Below are positions 31,096-42,000 of a DNA stretch of 64,000 bases, piece by piece. Every line of letters starts with the position of its first letter. Positions within the stretch are counted from its first letter, which is position 1. The translations under genes were made by a program, and so were the position numbers. The DNA lies in NCBI GenBank assembly GCA_040954595.2, contig CM082580.2:8122001-8186000 (forward strand). The letters are read 5' to 3'. Under the pieces are notes generated by a model. The model saw only the letters and a program-made list of their open reading frames with translations, was not told the origin of the DNA and did no database searches. This DNA comes from Balanoglossus misakiensis (taxonomy: Eukaryota > Hemichordata).

Positions 31096-33494
31096 AGCAA
31101 CAAACATTCACATTCTTGTACGCAACGGAGTTGAAATATTATCGCAGTATTCTGTTTTATCGGACAGTACGTTTACGATAATAGGAATACACGTATCATA
31201 AAACTAAACGTAATATGCACACGTGTGTTCTTAATTTAACTAATGCACGGGTTTCAGGAAATGTCACGGGCTGTACCACTTGACAGTCAAGTGACAGCGG
31301 AAAGTCAACAAGAAGCCGTGTTTTTGACACAATATATAAAATGCAGTAAGGGTAGCATTAGTATAACCCGAGAAAAGTCTGTTTTGAGTGCAAATAGGGG
31401 TCGTGTCATACCATTGCGCACCGAGGATTAATTTTTTTCTGTGTGGCTGGCTTGTGTCATTTAAACTCGCGAGAGATGGCCTTGAATAATAAAAGTATCA
31501 GTAGCTTAGCATAATAGCAGTCCGGAATGGCCAGTATTTGCTTCAAGTTAGAGTATTAAATTAATGAATGCACAAATCAATATACCACTTAATAATTCTA
31601 TTTATTACCCCAGGGACACACCCACGCACAGATTTTTTTTTAATTTGAAAAAACGTCTGTATTTAATTTTTCTAAGACCTGTGTTGCTTATAGTCTTCAA
31701 GGCAAACTTTGGACACGAAGGAATTGCCGAATGCCATTAGTTTCCATGGAAACAAATGTGTCAGCTTTACCTTCGATTTGCTCTTCACTCCGCGTACAGC
31801 GAAGGGAATCGAAGATTACAAAACACTCACTCGTGGATTAAAGTTTTTTTCTTTCGCTTTTTTTACACTAAAATAGTTACTTGAGGTTGGTCGTCCTTCT
31901 GGGGTTAATTTGTGATTTATAGCGATTTTTGACGTGAAAAGACGCCAAAGGACCATCCACATCGGGAATTACGAATGTACAATTTGATGATTTAATTCTA
32001 CCGACGTCCCGAATGAATTAGCATTCCGGTTATTGATTGATTTTCTTTATTAATTAATAATCACTATATTGCATGAGTTTTGTTTGACCTGCTTCAGTAG
32101 CAGCTGCATTCGTTGTAAGACAAAACAAAATGGCGTTTCAACACGAAAACAATAAGATCTCAAATATTATATGCGAAAATCAGCATCTCGATTAATCACT
32201 ACAGTTCGGGAAGGGATTAATTTTTCTTTATGATGTAATTTGTTCGTTGATTGTATTGAGAGATTAAACTATGAGGGATATAGCTGCTAATATTTTCACT
32301 TCCAATGAAATATATCTTTTAAGCGGTTTGCAGCTGTTTTTAATCCCGACGATATTGGAATTAATTGAATGACTGGCTCGAAATCCAACCAGCAGTTGTC
32401 AGGTATGCCACCCGAGGGCGCTATTACAGACACAGACTAATTGGTCCATTTCTGAAGAAGGTCGGAAGTGTGGCACACCGAAAAATCGTGCCACCAAAGG
32501 GTCATTAAAATGACTAGATGAGGATACATATAAATTAGAGATGATTTAGTTCTTTATAAGCTTAACGATGCTTGGGTTGATACACAGGGCAAAGTTAATG
32601 ATAATGTTCTTATATACTAATAGAACCCAATAGTAAATCGTTCATAACTGTATATTGAGCGAGCGAGCGAAACTCTTAGGATTTTATAGCAATTCGTAGA
32701 ATTTCACTGTCTGCTAAGCATGCTTTAGCAAGAAAATTGGCTGCAAAATGGAATCACGGTATAGTTCATTGTTTGTGATTGGGTCATGCGTGGCACTTAC
32801 GATCCCCGTTTCCGTAACCCGAGTGTTATGGTGCATGTCTGAAACCCTGCATATGAGTGTTGAATATTGAGTATTAAGGTTACGTGTGAGGAAATGACAT
32901 TCAAGGAATTGTGGGTCATCAACTTCTTCAATGACGGATTGGCCTGTCTATTCGCAAATGTTTCTTCCCCTACCTTAGTTATATGATCGTTTTTTGTAGG
33001 CATAAGAGCGTCTTGCAATGAACATGTGCCCAGGTGTCAAGTACAGGTTACGAAGTACAACTATGTGTTCATGACCTCAGGTGTCATCTGTTTGAACCCC
33101 GCCACCTTCCTTCTCCGCGCATAGTACATGTATGCATTTGAATCCTTGACATACATAGCCTGTGTCAGCGCTCACACACAGTTACGCTGTTGCTGAACAA
33201 AAGTTAATCCACACACCTAAGCAGGAATGCCGTCGGTCCAGATCACAATGAACTGCTGACCCCGGCTGCTTACACACGATGCTAGTTTCAGACCTAGAAC
33301 GTTTGTAATGGCCTGTGTCTGAACAAGGCCAATGCGGTACACAATGACACTCGCACGGGAAGGTTTACAAGACATGGTTTATATGAATACTTTAGTCATG
33401 TGTATTTTGATATTCCTATTTTTATGTACCGCTATTGTGGGCTTGATTACAATGTTACAAAATAAAAACACATTTCAGCAAAATTTCTCTCGAG

Positions 33495-33688
33495 TTAAAG
33501 GTATACGGCCACCTATGCAAGTTTAGCTACAGTTCCCATGGCAAATTGAGATATAGCCAATCACAGATTTTCAGTGGGTGGCACATGCGAAAAAAGAGCG
33601 CCATCAAATGTTCTTTAGAACACTCAGATTCGCCATTTTTGCCGTTTATGGACATATGTAAATCGGGTGGCCGTGTGTGTACCTTTAA
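33495..33688 (-). mobile_element. Inverted-repeat element, copy B (194 bp), opposite orientation
   Basis: Ends are TTAAAGGTATACGGCCACC and, inverted, TTAAAGGTACACACACGGCC. The interior matches the reverse complement of copy A over agccaatcacagattttcag, tagctacagttcccatggc and an AGAACA-containing core (gttctttagaac). Copy B has a 4-bp ACAC insertion near one end. Confidence 0.65.
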
Positions 33689-34067
33689 TATAATGTGACT
33701 CGGATATCTGTCGACAAACATCCTTGCTTGGGTCACGGTGTACGGAACTCGATCGCCTGGTGCACGTGTATACGTTCTGTATACGTTCTCGCCGCTTTTG
33801 ATCTGCTCGCGTGACGTCATCTGGCAGCCATCCAAGTGTGCATCTCATCGCCGCTTATTAAAACTCGAGTGTCGGTGGAGAGCTTCGGTGTCCACTTCAG
33901 ATTAAGGTAATCAAGGTGCCCACCTCGGAGTCACGATTTTTTGCCCACTTTTTACTCGTGTGTGCATGTGCGTGGATGATACGCCTTCGAAAAACAGGCG
34001 ATCCCGACTTGTATTGAATCTTTCTATACTGTTTCTGCTTTTATATCAGGACATATTCAATCAACTA

Positions 34068-34104
34068 CTCTCTCTCTCTCTCTCTTTCCATCTCTCTCTC
34101 TCTC
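34068..34104. repeat. (CT)n microsatellite
   Basis: Interrupted CT dinucleotide repeat of about 37 bp, with a ttcca break in the middle. Confidence 0.85.
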
Positions 34105-34766
34105 GTACATGGATATAATGGATATTTGTGTGAATATTCGTAAGCAACTTTTTTCCCAAAATGGAAACGCACGCGCAGTTTCCCACCAGAAAAGGGCGTC
34201 TTCCGTCCACTTCACCCATTGGGCAAAGTATACAAGGTTTCACGTATAGAATTTTTACTCCAGTGTCCACGAACCAATTAGTCCTAGTTTCAAGAACCCG
34301 ACTTTTAAAACAGGTCAAATAATTGAAATGGCCCGATCGCAATTCAACAGTATCGTTTTATTGTCTCATTAATGAACATTGCACGTTAAAAGCATAATAT
34401 GTAAACTAACGACATGACGTACATTTTATCCTTATGCGGACGTTCAAACTAATTACCAAGGAAACGATGATGCAATCTGGAGATGTGTCTTCATCCTTGT
34501 GAAGCAGAGAACAAAACCCGTAGCAACGATTCGAATATGGCTGCATGCGAACCTTCTGCAAACGAAGATATTTGGACGAAGAGATCTTTACTTAAAAACT
34601 AAATATCCACATTTCATTCACATAAATTGTTCTCGAATCAAAAACAATTATGGTCACCTTCGTTCATGTTCTGGTGGGGTGGGATGGGAGGCGAGTTTTC
34701 AGTCGAATAAAGATCGTTGCATTTGACTCATTTGGCTTGGAAGGACTGCAAAGAGTTCCCTCACTA

Positions 34767-35651
34767 CTAGCTCGACGTGGCTGCGAAGTCTTCACCCGAA
34801 ACGTCCACATGAGAACACGGCCTGCAAGCGCAGTCGAGGGGTATCTTCATCGGAACGCGAATCACTTTCCTGCTGCCGCCATCTTCGGCGGAGGAGGAGG
34901 CGCACAGCACACTCACCCGGCGCACCGCGAAGCGCAGAGGCGCGCAGCAGGTGCAGTAGTCCCGGGACACGAGCTCTCCCCTGGGGTTGCTCCAGAAGGG
35001 CACGGCCTCGGAGCGACACGTCCCGCGACACGCCACAGTCCTGACGCTTCTGAGGGCGCAGCTGTTTAAATTGATGTGGTAAGTGATCGGGACGGTTGCA
35101 CAGCTTTCGCTGGAGTATCCCCCAGTCGCAGTCTTATGGCAATAGATCATACACACCACAACGAACAAGATGGGTGACGAGAGTCCCTAAAATAAAGCGA
35201 AACAAAAACGGTCAACGGAAAAGACGCATCCTAGACAAAATGCTGGCCCAAAACCTCACATTGGCGCATATGTTCTCATCAGTAGAACTGTCAATGGCAG
35301 TCGATCTACTCTTGCGTGGACTAAAGCAACTTACTTGCACGACGAGGGAGGTAAAGTAGAAAGCAAAGAGCGACACTGAGGTTCATAAACTATTGGAAGA
35401 TTTTTCATTTGCTCCATCATGAGCTGAAATTTTAGCGTATTCGACGATGAAATACCCAATCTCCGCCGATCGACGGACAATATCTGTGGAAGTGTTGGCG
35501 CTTGAAAGTTAAGATGATGGCTTAAAACCGGTTGCATCGCAGAAAAACCAAAATTACATGTGCAGTAAGTGTTTTGCTTTTACACGTGGCTGACTGAGAA
35601 TGTATGCATATATGATATATCGTTCGCCGGAATTCTTACCATTGCGGCCAT
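34767..35651 (-). CDS. Secreted cystine-knot protein, bursicon-family subunit
   Basis: Two exons, 35651-35640 and 35186-34767, joined in phase 0 by a gtaaga/ttttag intron, give 143 residues. The start is set by a strong context (gcaccATGG) and by the signal peptide made only after splicing: MAAM from exon 1 and a hydrophobic run (residues 9-20) from exon 2. The mature part has 11 cysteines (33, 47, 57, 61, 82, 84, 85, 99, 123, 125, 128), with the cystine-knot C-R-G-T-C, a C-T-C-C cluster and a final C-A-C-R-P-C. Eleven cysteines in this spacing, including the CC pair, is the bursicon pattern. The end resembles the alpha subunit, while C-x-G-T-C-x-S is more like beta. Bursicon subunits form a secreted dimer that acts on LGR-type receptors in arthropods; the role here is inferred. 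No second subunit gene is visible nearby. Confidence 0.78.
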
Positions 35652-36745
35652 GGTGCGTCCGTCGATGGCTTTACCTCTCCACTGAGTACGGCGGCCCCTG
35701 CATGCAGTGTGTCCCTCGACAGATATTTGTGTGGAAAGAAACAGAGCAGAAATATGGTATAGGTGTAGCTGTAGTGACGTCGCGGGACGCAAGTTGACCG
35801 ACGCCTCAGAAGTGCCTCTCCGCAGAGATAGAAAACAGCGCACTTGCCGGGTTTCCGTGGCTTGTCCGTCATGATTCCCTACGTACGTGTACCGAAACCA
35901 CAGACAACCGATCACCCCCGCGGTTAGTCATGACGCGAGGCAACAGGTGACGGGTGATTTTTTGCAACCTTAGAAATATACCGCGCGGGATTGAGATTAT
36001 CCATCGGGGCTGATGTGTAAACTACGCACCCTATCCCAGTGGGCAAATTGAAAGTAACCGTACCGCAGGCCTTTTACAGGCCTAGAGGCATTTCGACCGG
36101 ATATGAACCGAATATACGGTTTAGTCTCTTTAATTGCAATAATATTAAATTGTGACGTCATTTTTGTACAGTATTTTTGTCTAGCCTATATAAAGTTGGT
36201 TAACACATCATCAATTATCAAAAACCCACAACAGATCTGAAAGAGACAGTTGCAACACAAGAAACCTTGCAAATGCCGGAAGAGAGAGACTTCTGTGCCC
36301 GACAGGCAGAAACTAACAGGTAACATCCGTGACCTAGAAAAGCCGCTCTGACAACAAAAAAACGAAAACAACAAAACCTACTTTGGTCAAACGTTCAAAA
36401 GTCGGCACACACATCACAAGCACCCGTTTGAACCGCAAAAAGCGCGAACGTAGTAGAAGCGGACTGTTGCATGATTAAGAAGTTTGATTGGATTTGCTTT
36501 ATGTCACAAATGACGTGCGCAGTCTACGCAAACACCCGCATGTGGGGTTACCATGACGTTTATTACATGCATGTCCATTTAGTCCCTCCACACACACCTG
36601 TCTAATGTCATAATCACAAAATTGCCTAGCTTCTAGGAGGGGGCAAGCCCTCACCCGAACCGCAAAGCATTTAGACCCCAACAATTGAATATGTCTCCTA
36701 CGGCTGGGGTCATGATGTGCCAGCGTCGTCTCCAGTTCCGCCACC
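35652..36745. other. Intergenic DNA, nothing recognised
   Basis: Should contain the promoter and any untranslated leader of the cystine-knot gene on its left and the 3' UTR of the 36746-37420 gene on its right. A minus-strand AATAAA at 36564-36559 is a plausible polyadenylation signal for the latter. Confidence 0.45.
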
Positions 36746-37420
36746 TTATCTGCTCATAAATTTCAAAACAGCGAGACTCACAGCGACTGACCCGACAGTC
36801 AGAACGATGGGCTCGGCGGGTTTCACCACGTATCTTTGAAAGTAGTACCACCTGTTGCGCTCTGGGAAGTACATTTGGAGCGCTTTCCCTTTGTCTATCC
36901 ACCCCTTGGACATTGTGTCATGCACCCGCGGGAACGTCCAGTCTTCGCTCTTGATGAAGTCCTCTTCGATTCTCTGGTGCTCGTCGATGAACTCCTTGTA
37001 CTCGTTCAGAAGCACCTCCCTCCGCTCGCCGGTCTTGGCTTCGGGGATCGTGTCGCCCCAAGCTCGCACTTTCTTCTGGAGCGCCTTCATCCGGCTGGCC
37101 GCCGAGTTGTGGAGTTTCTTCTTCGCGGCGGGGTCCTGCTGCGTGCTGTACAACTGGGCGTAGGCGGCCGTGCCGAAGGAAGCCAGGCACAGCATCGCCG
37201 CCGTGCGGGGGTTACTAGTACTCTGCTGGTCTTGGGAACCCCACGAAAGTAGGGCCTTCCCGCCAAACGCCGCCCCGAAGGCGGCGCACACGGCTTTGAA
37301 GTAAGTCAGCCGCCGGTCGAGGGTCTCGTAATACTCGGCGCTGATGTAATGTGCACGAGCGTGAAAGTACAGCTCGTACTCTTCAAAGTCAGATTTTCGC
37401 TTGAAAGTTGCGTCATCCAT
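36746..37420 (-). CDS. Membrane protein with an intronless CDS, resembling the SLATT two-transmembrane domain
   Basis: A single uninterrupted reading frame of 224 residues. An amphipathic N-terminal helix (about 15-38) leads into transmembrane segments at about 39-60 and 72-91. A long charged helical region (about 95-165, with AKKKLHNSAASRMKALQKK and YKEFIDEHQRIEEDF) follows, and then a third hydrophobic segment at about 203-221. Helix, two membrane spans and a long coiled helix ending near a conserved acidic/aromatic stretch is the SLATT layout, known best as a pore-type effector in bacterial conflict systems. This match is by architecture only and is tentative. A pyrimidine-rich acceptor (tttctcccag) ending at 37478 suggests a spliced 5' leader, so a eukaryotic gene rather than contamination. 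Coding third positions are G/C-rich. Function unknown. Confidence 0.75.
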   Translation of the reverse strand: MDDATFKRKSDFEEYELYFHARAHYISAEYYETLDRRLTYFKAVCAAFGAAFGGKALLSWGSQDQQSTSNPRTAAMLCLASFGTAAYAQLYSTQQDPAAKKKLHNSAASRMKALQKKVRAWGDTIPEAKTGERREVLLNEYKEFIDEHQRIEEDFIKSEDWTFPRVHDTMSKGWIDKGKALQMYFPERNRWYYFQRYVVKPAEPIVLTVGSVAVSLAVLKFMSR

Positions 37421-39036
37421 TTAGTAAAACTTGGTTTGTGGCAAAAATACCAATTCAGCAAGTCGGTGGACTTATAACTGGGAGAAAGACAGAAAGACAA
37501 ACAGACAAGAAATGCTTATCTCAAACACGCGTATTTCTTTGAAAAACAGCCCCAATAAATGTACCTGTCACTTTTATGATACAATTATTCATTCAATAAA
37601 ATAGTTGTAAACTCGTGCAATGGGCCACCCACAATGGGCGGCAGAATAAACGGATGCGGCACCCGTTTATTATTTAACGTGTTCATTTCTCCATGTACAG
37701 CCACAATTCGCTGCAGTTCAGTAGCTCGATTTTTTCCTGGTTTGGGTGTTGTACGTCTATTGAACTGGGAACTGCAGCTAAGCTATAATCAGACGTTGGC
37801 AATATGCTTGTGTAGTGTATATCATTCTGTGTTTGAAAATAAATTCGTGAAAAGAACTTGATCACTCCCGAATACTGTCAGTTCTCTGACCCCGCCCTGC
37901 TCTATAGCCTACTCGGCTAACATAGGCGGATCATACTGGCTTTTCCGACGTATATTGGGCTCCCAAACCAGCCGTTTGTTACCCCGGGCCTTGTCTGCTC
38001 CATGACATACCACAGACAAAGCAGGACATACGTAGCAGGCAGGCCCCGGCATAATTGCCTATACTAAGTACATAGACCACTGCCTATGATAGTAACGACT
38101 GTCTTCTCAGACACGAAATCATGGCACTTAACAGAATTATATTATGCCTCAAGGTCACTGATCATGTGGTCGATATCACATTACCTGCTACGTTGAATTT
38201 TTCTACAAACCAGCTGGTCTGTGCACCAGGAAGTAGTTTGAGATCACCTGCATGTGTGAAAGCACATCTACGTTAAGAATTTACCCAGACTTCATTGCGC
38301 GACCTGCCCCGTGGAGTTTTACTGCATCGCGCAGGGCATAGGCCCCCTAATAGGTGTTTTGTCGTGTGAGGTTCGCATCGGTAAAAATCTCATTCAAACT
38401 TCAGACATTACAGTATTAATACAGACTATTCTCTTTTTCATGGTCTTTTGAGGTGGCAACTTGTCAATAATGAAAAAGACACTGCAAATCCACCAAATTT
38501 TCACACAATCATACTGAACACGTTCTCAAAAACGCTTTCTCAAAATTTTGCTAACTTACTTAGAATTACAGTTATCGTAATATAAACAAACTAATGAGTG
38601 GGTCAGCCCTCACAGCCATGGATTGATTGGTTCAACCCAGTTGTTTTCAATAATAATGGTCAGACCCCTCTACAGGGAACTGGGGAGGGTGGGGTTATAT
38701 TTTGGACCTGTTGTACTGCTTACTGAGTGCAGCCAATTTCTGTTCTAAGACAAGTTAGACCTTAGACTAAGAGTGCACACATTCAAAAGTTTACTTGTCT
38801 TAGACAAGAATATGAAAATAAGGCACTGCACATTTTTATTTTTCAAAAAGTGCATCAATGTATGCCTCGTTCCTGTGTGTGGACATGCTATTTTCAATGA
38901 AAATTTATCTGTACAGCGGTCCATGTACTAGTCTCAGCCATATGCTCTCTTTGCAGACACAGACCTGTACCAAAGGATCATGTCACGGCCAGCACACAGG
39001 GCCAAAATTTTATCTTGGCAGTGTCCACGGAAGGCA
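37421..39036. other. Intergenic DNA and ICE2 3' UTR
   Basis: No coding exon found. The minus-strand AATAAA at 38840-38835, 200 bp after the ICE2 stop, is a likely polyadenylation signal. A small palindrome lies at 37645-37671. Confidence 0.5.
37645..37671. repeat. Small palindrome with AATAAACGG arms (second occurrence)
   Basis: AATAAACGG and CCGTTTATT are exact 9-bp inverted arms around a 9-base spacer. Same arm motif as 23322-23350. Confidence 0.4.
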
Positions 39037-42000
39037 TCACATGCTTTTAGCTCTTCCTCTTCCTTTCTTCTTCTTCTTCTTTTTGCTCCTACCGCCGGAA
39101 TGTTGCTGGGTGTCTAAAACTTGAAAAGGACAAAAACATTATTATAGCAAGGACATGATACAGCTTGGCAGAAGAGTATGCCTCCACACAGGATTCGTTT
39201 TTTCGATAAAAACCATTAGTTAGAGTCAGTCCAGCCATCTGATGAAAATCTATTATCTGCATTATTATATCCTGGTCTGCGTTTGTTGATGTTTATTTAC
39301 TTATTGATTACTTTGTCTACACATATTTTCATGCACTAAATAAAAGACCAATTTACCTGCAGCTGTGTCTGGGTACACTGGGAAAGTGGCTGGAATCTGT
39401 TCATGGGTTTGTTGGTTGAGGAGCATTAACTCTGTATCCAAGGGCAACCACTCTGGGGGATGAGGTGCCTGTGTCTTGGGTCTGTTGCCTAGGTGATATG
39501 TGGCCCTGATGAGGAGAAAAAGCCAGATTAGAAGATTAGACACAGATGGTGGTATTACTGTAGTACTCCCTGTCAGCTAGGGCCCATGCTTGGCCATGCA
39601 TGCACGACCACACATTTCTCATCAAAGTCTCAATTTGTGGTTATATCGTTCGATCAACCCATCCCGATTAGACCTTTGCACCCTGTGACCCCATGGTGAC
39701 CCCTGATGTCATTTAGAAGCTCACTTCTGAGGTTTCAAAGGGTGTAAAAGTGGGCACCACTGACCTCTTGGCATTGTCCTTGTTCACACTTCTGTAAATG
39801 CAGACATGGAGATCGCCACAGGAGTGAACTAACAGGAACTCACCAACCGGTAACCTGGTCCATGTCCATCAAAAACAGAAAGAAGCATTTTTAATAAACT
39901 GGGACAATCTCAGCACTCCCCTTCCCCCCCCCCCCCCATTTTATTACACAGTGGATTGAACCACACCACTGATGACAACAGGGTTGGACCCAATGTGTGC
40001 TAGAAAAAAGGTCAAAAAAGGCACTTTCACTGAAGACAAAAGAATTCACGTTTGTGGGCGTTTACTGATTTGCATAATAATCTTCAAAGGATATGTACTT
40101 ACGTTTTCATTTTTTCGAAGACACTATGCAGCATCTTCATGGAGCCAGCTGGACTGGTGAGAGTTAACAGAAACAATGGATTTATTGGCAAGTTATAAGG
40201 TTCTGCTGTGTTCATGTCCACTGACCTGAATGATTTGGCTGTTCAGAAGTAACAGAGTGATTGACCATGCTTAAAAACAGAGACTGGACACTCACTTAAA
40301 TTTCCCGGAAGACAACAACTTTGGCACCTCCAATTTCTCCAGCATCATGACTTCAGATGTGAATGCATTAATGTGACCTGAAAAATAGTAATGCACTAGA
40401 ATAAACTATACCTGCCCAATGTAAGTGTTTCACTTTAATTGAGGGTGGAGGTAGGGACAAAGGCAAACACAAATGATATAATCTTAATGAGCAACTCAAC
40501 GGTGGGTGAAGAATGTGTAAAAAACATGTTGATAGTAGTACAACTACACCAGCTCAATATCTACCGGTAGTGGTAAAAGCATGGGCGATTTTTGATAGTT
40601 AATGCAAGAACATATGTACCTCTTACAAGGACTGTATTGGGATGAACGTGTGACCTCATCCACTCCCTGGATAGCTGTCCCGATGATGTCTTCTCTAAAC
40701 CAAACTTGGGCTGATATTCCAGCTTGGGAGATATGCTCAATAACTTCAACTGCAAAATGAAAATATGAAAGAGGATCAGGTTTTGAAAAATTCACCCGGA
40801 AACGACCAGACTTAATGCCTGCCCTGATACAAATTCAAATGAGAGGACATGGAAACAGCAAATGTGTAGCTCTTGATACTTGCCTTCTCAGCCTCTTTGC
40901 AGTACCCTTGAACTTTGCCTCTGACCAGCAGTCTCAACTTCCCGAAACTCCACAAATCGTAGACGGCATTGTCGGTGGAATCAGCATCGTCGTCCAGTCC
41001 CGCAGCTACTTCCTCAGGGTTCCCCATTTTCAACAATCTGGAATAGAGATCGTCTCTTCCCGGTTCTTGTTGGGTGTGGTGTCTGTCTGTGCACTGCTGC
41101 TGTGGTGCAGGTGGGTCCCTCCGCTGGGCGACGCTTTTAGTTTCGTCCAGTTTTCCCTTCAGTTTGAGGATATCTTCCAGGGTCTTGCGTGTCAAGACCT
41201 CTCTTGGCTGTCTGCACCCTGCCCCACTGTTGTCAGCTGCATTCGTAAGGCAGTGGCTCTTATCCGGGGTCTTTGCCTGTTTCGAAGGCAAGGGAGTTGT
41301 GGACGACTTGTTCCCCTTTCTGTCCGTCTTTCCGGTGGAAACTACTGACGGCAAGTCATCAAAAGAGAAATTCTGTTCAACTTTCCTTCCAACCACCAAA
41401 CCTGCTGCTTCGGGCTTTCCCGCTGTCGACACCTCAGTCTTCGTTTGACAGACGCGAATGTCATCATGACCTTCAACTTTGACAAAGTCACTCGGCCCTT
41501 CAGACTTGCGTCTCTTACTCTGCCTAGTGGGAGTTGTCGTTGCACCAGTGCAGTCTTTTGTATTCTTCTGCAATGAACCACTCTCTTTCATATTTTGTTT
41601 GATGGTCGCTGTTCTCTTTGGCGCTCTTCTTTTGGGAGGGGGCGCCACATCGCTTTCGCTTTTGTGAGCACGTAATCTCGCCGATCTCCTCACAGGAGTC
41701 GTTTTCAAACCCTTCACCTCCTCTACATCAGTAAGTTCCAAATTTTCTGACTGAACACATACTTTTTCTGACATACTGTCCGAACTGTCTGAAACTTTCA
41801 ACTCTATCACTGCATCGACAGTTTCACTTTGACCACCACTATTTCGCTTTGCTGGTTCCACTTCGAAGTTTTTCTTAGCACTTCTGTCCACCGAGTCATC
41901 TTCTGTTTGACTCTCTGCCGACTTGACGTTGTCCGTATCGATGAACAGTTCCATCTCCGATTCCGCAAGATTTTCCTGAGAGCTCGAGTCGGAGAAGAGG

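Larger units (their letters stand above)
28924..34766. other. Intergenic DNA with inverted-repeat elements, no gene seen
   Basis: AT-rich DNA without recognisable exons on either strand. It holds two related inverted-repeat elements and a CT microsatellite, listed separately. AATAAA on the minus strand at 34362-34357 could end the cystine-knot gene transcript. Confidence 0.5.
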
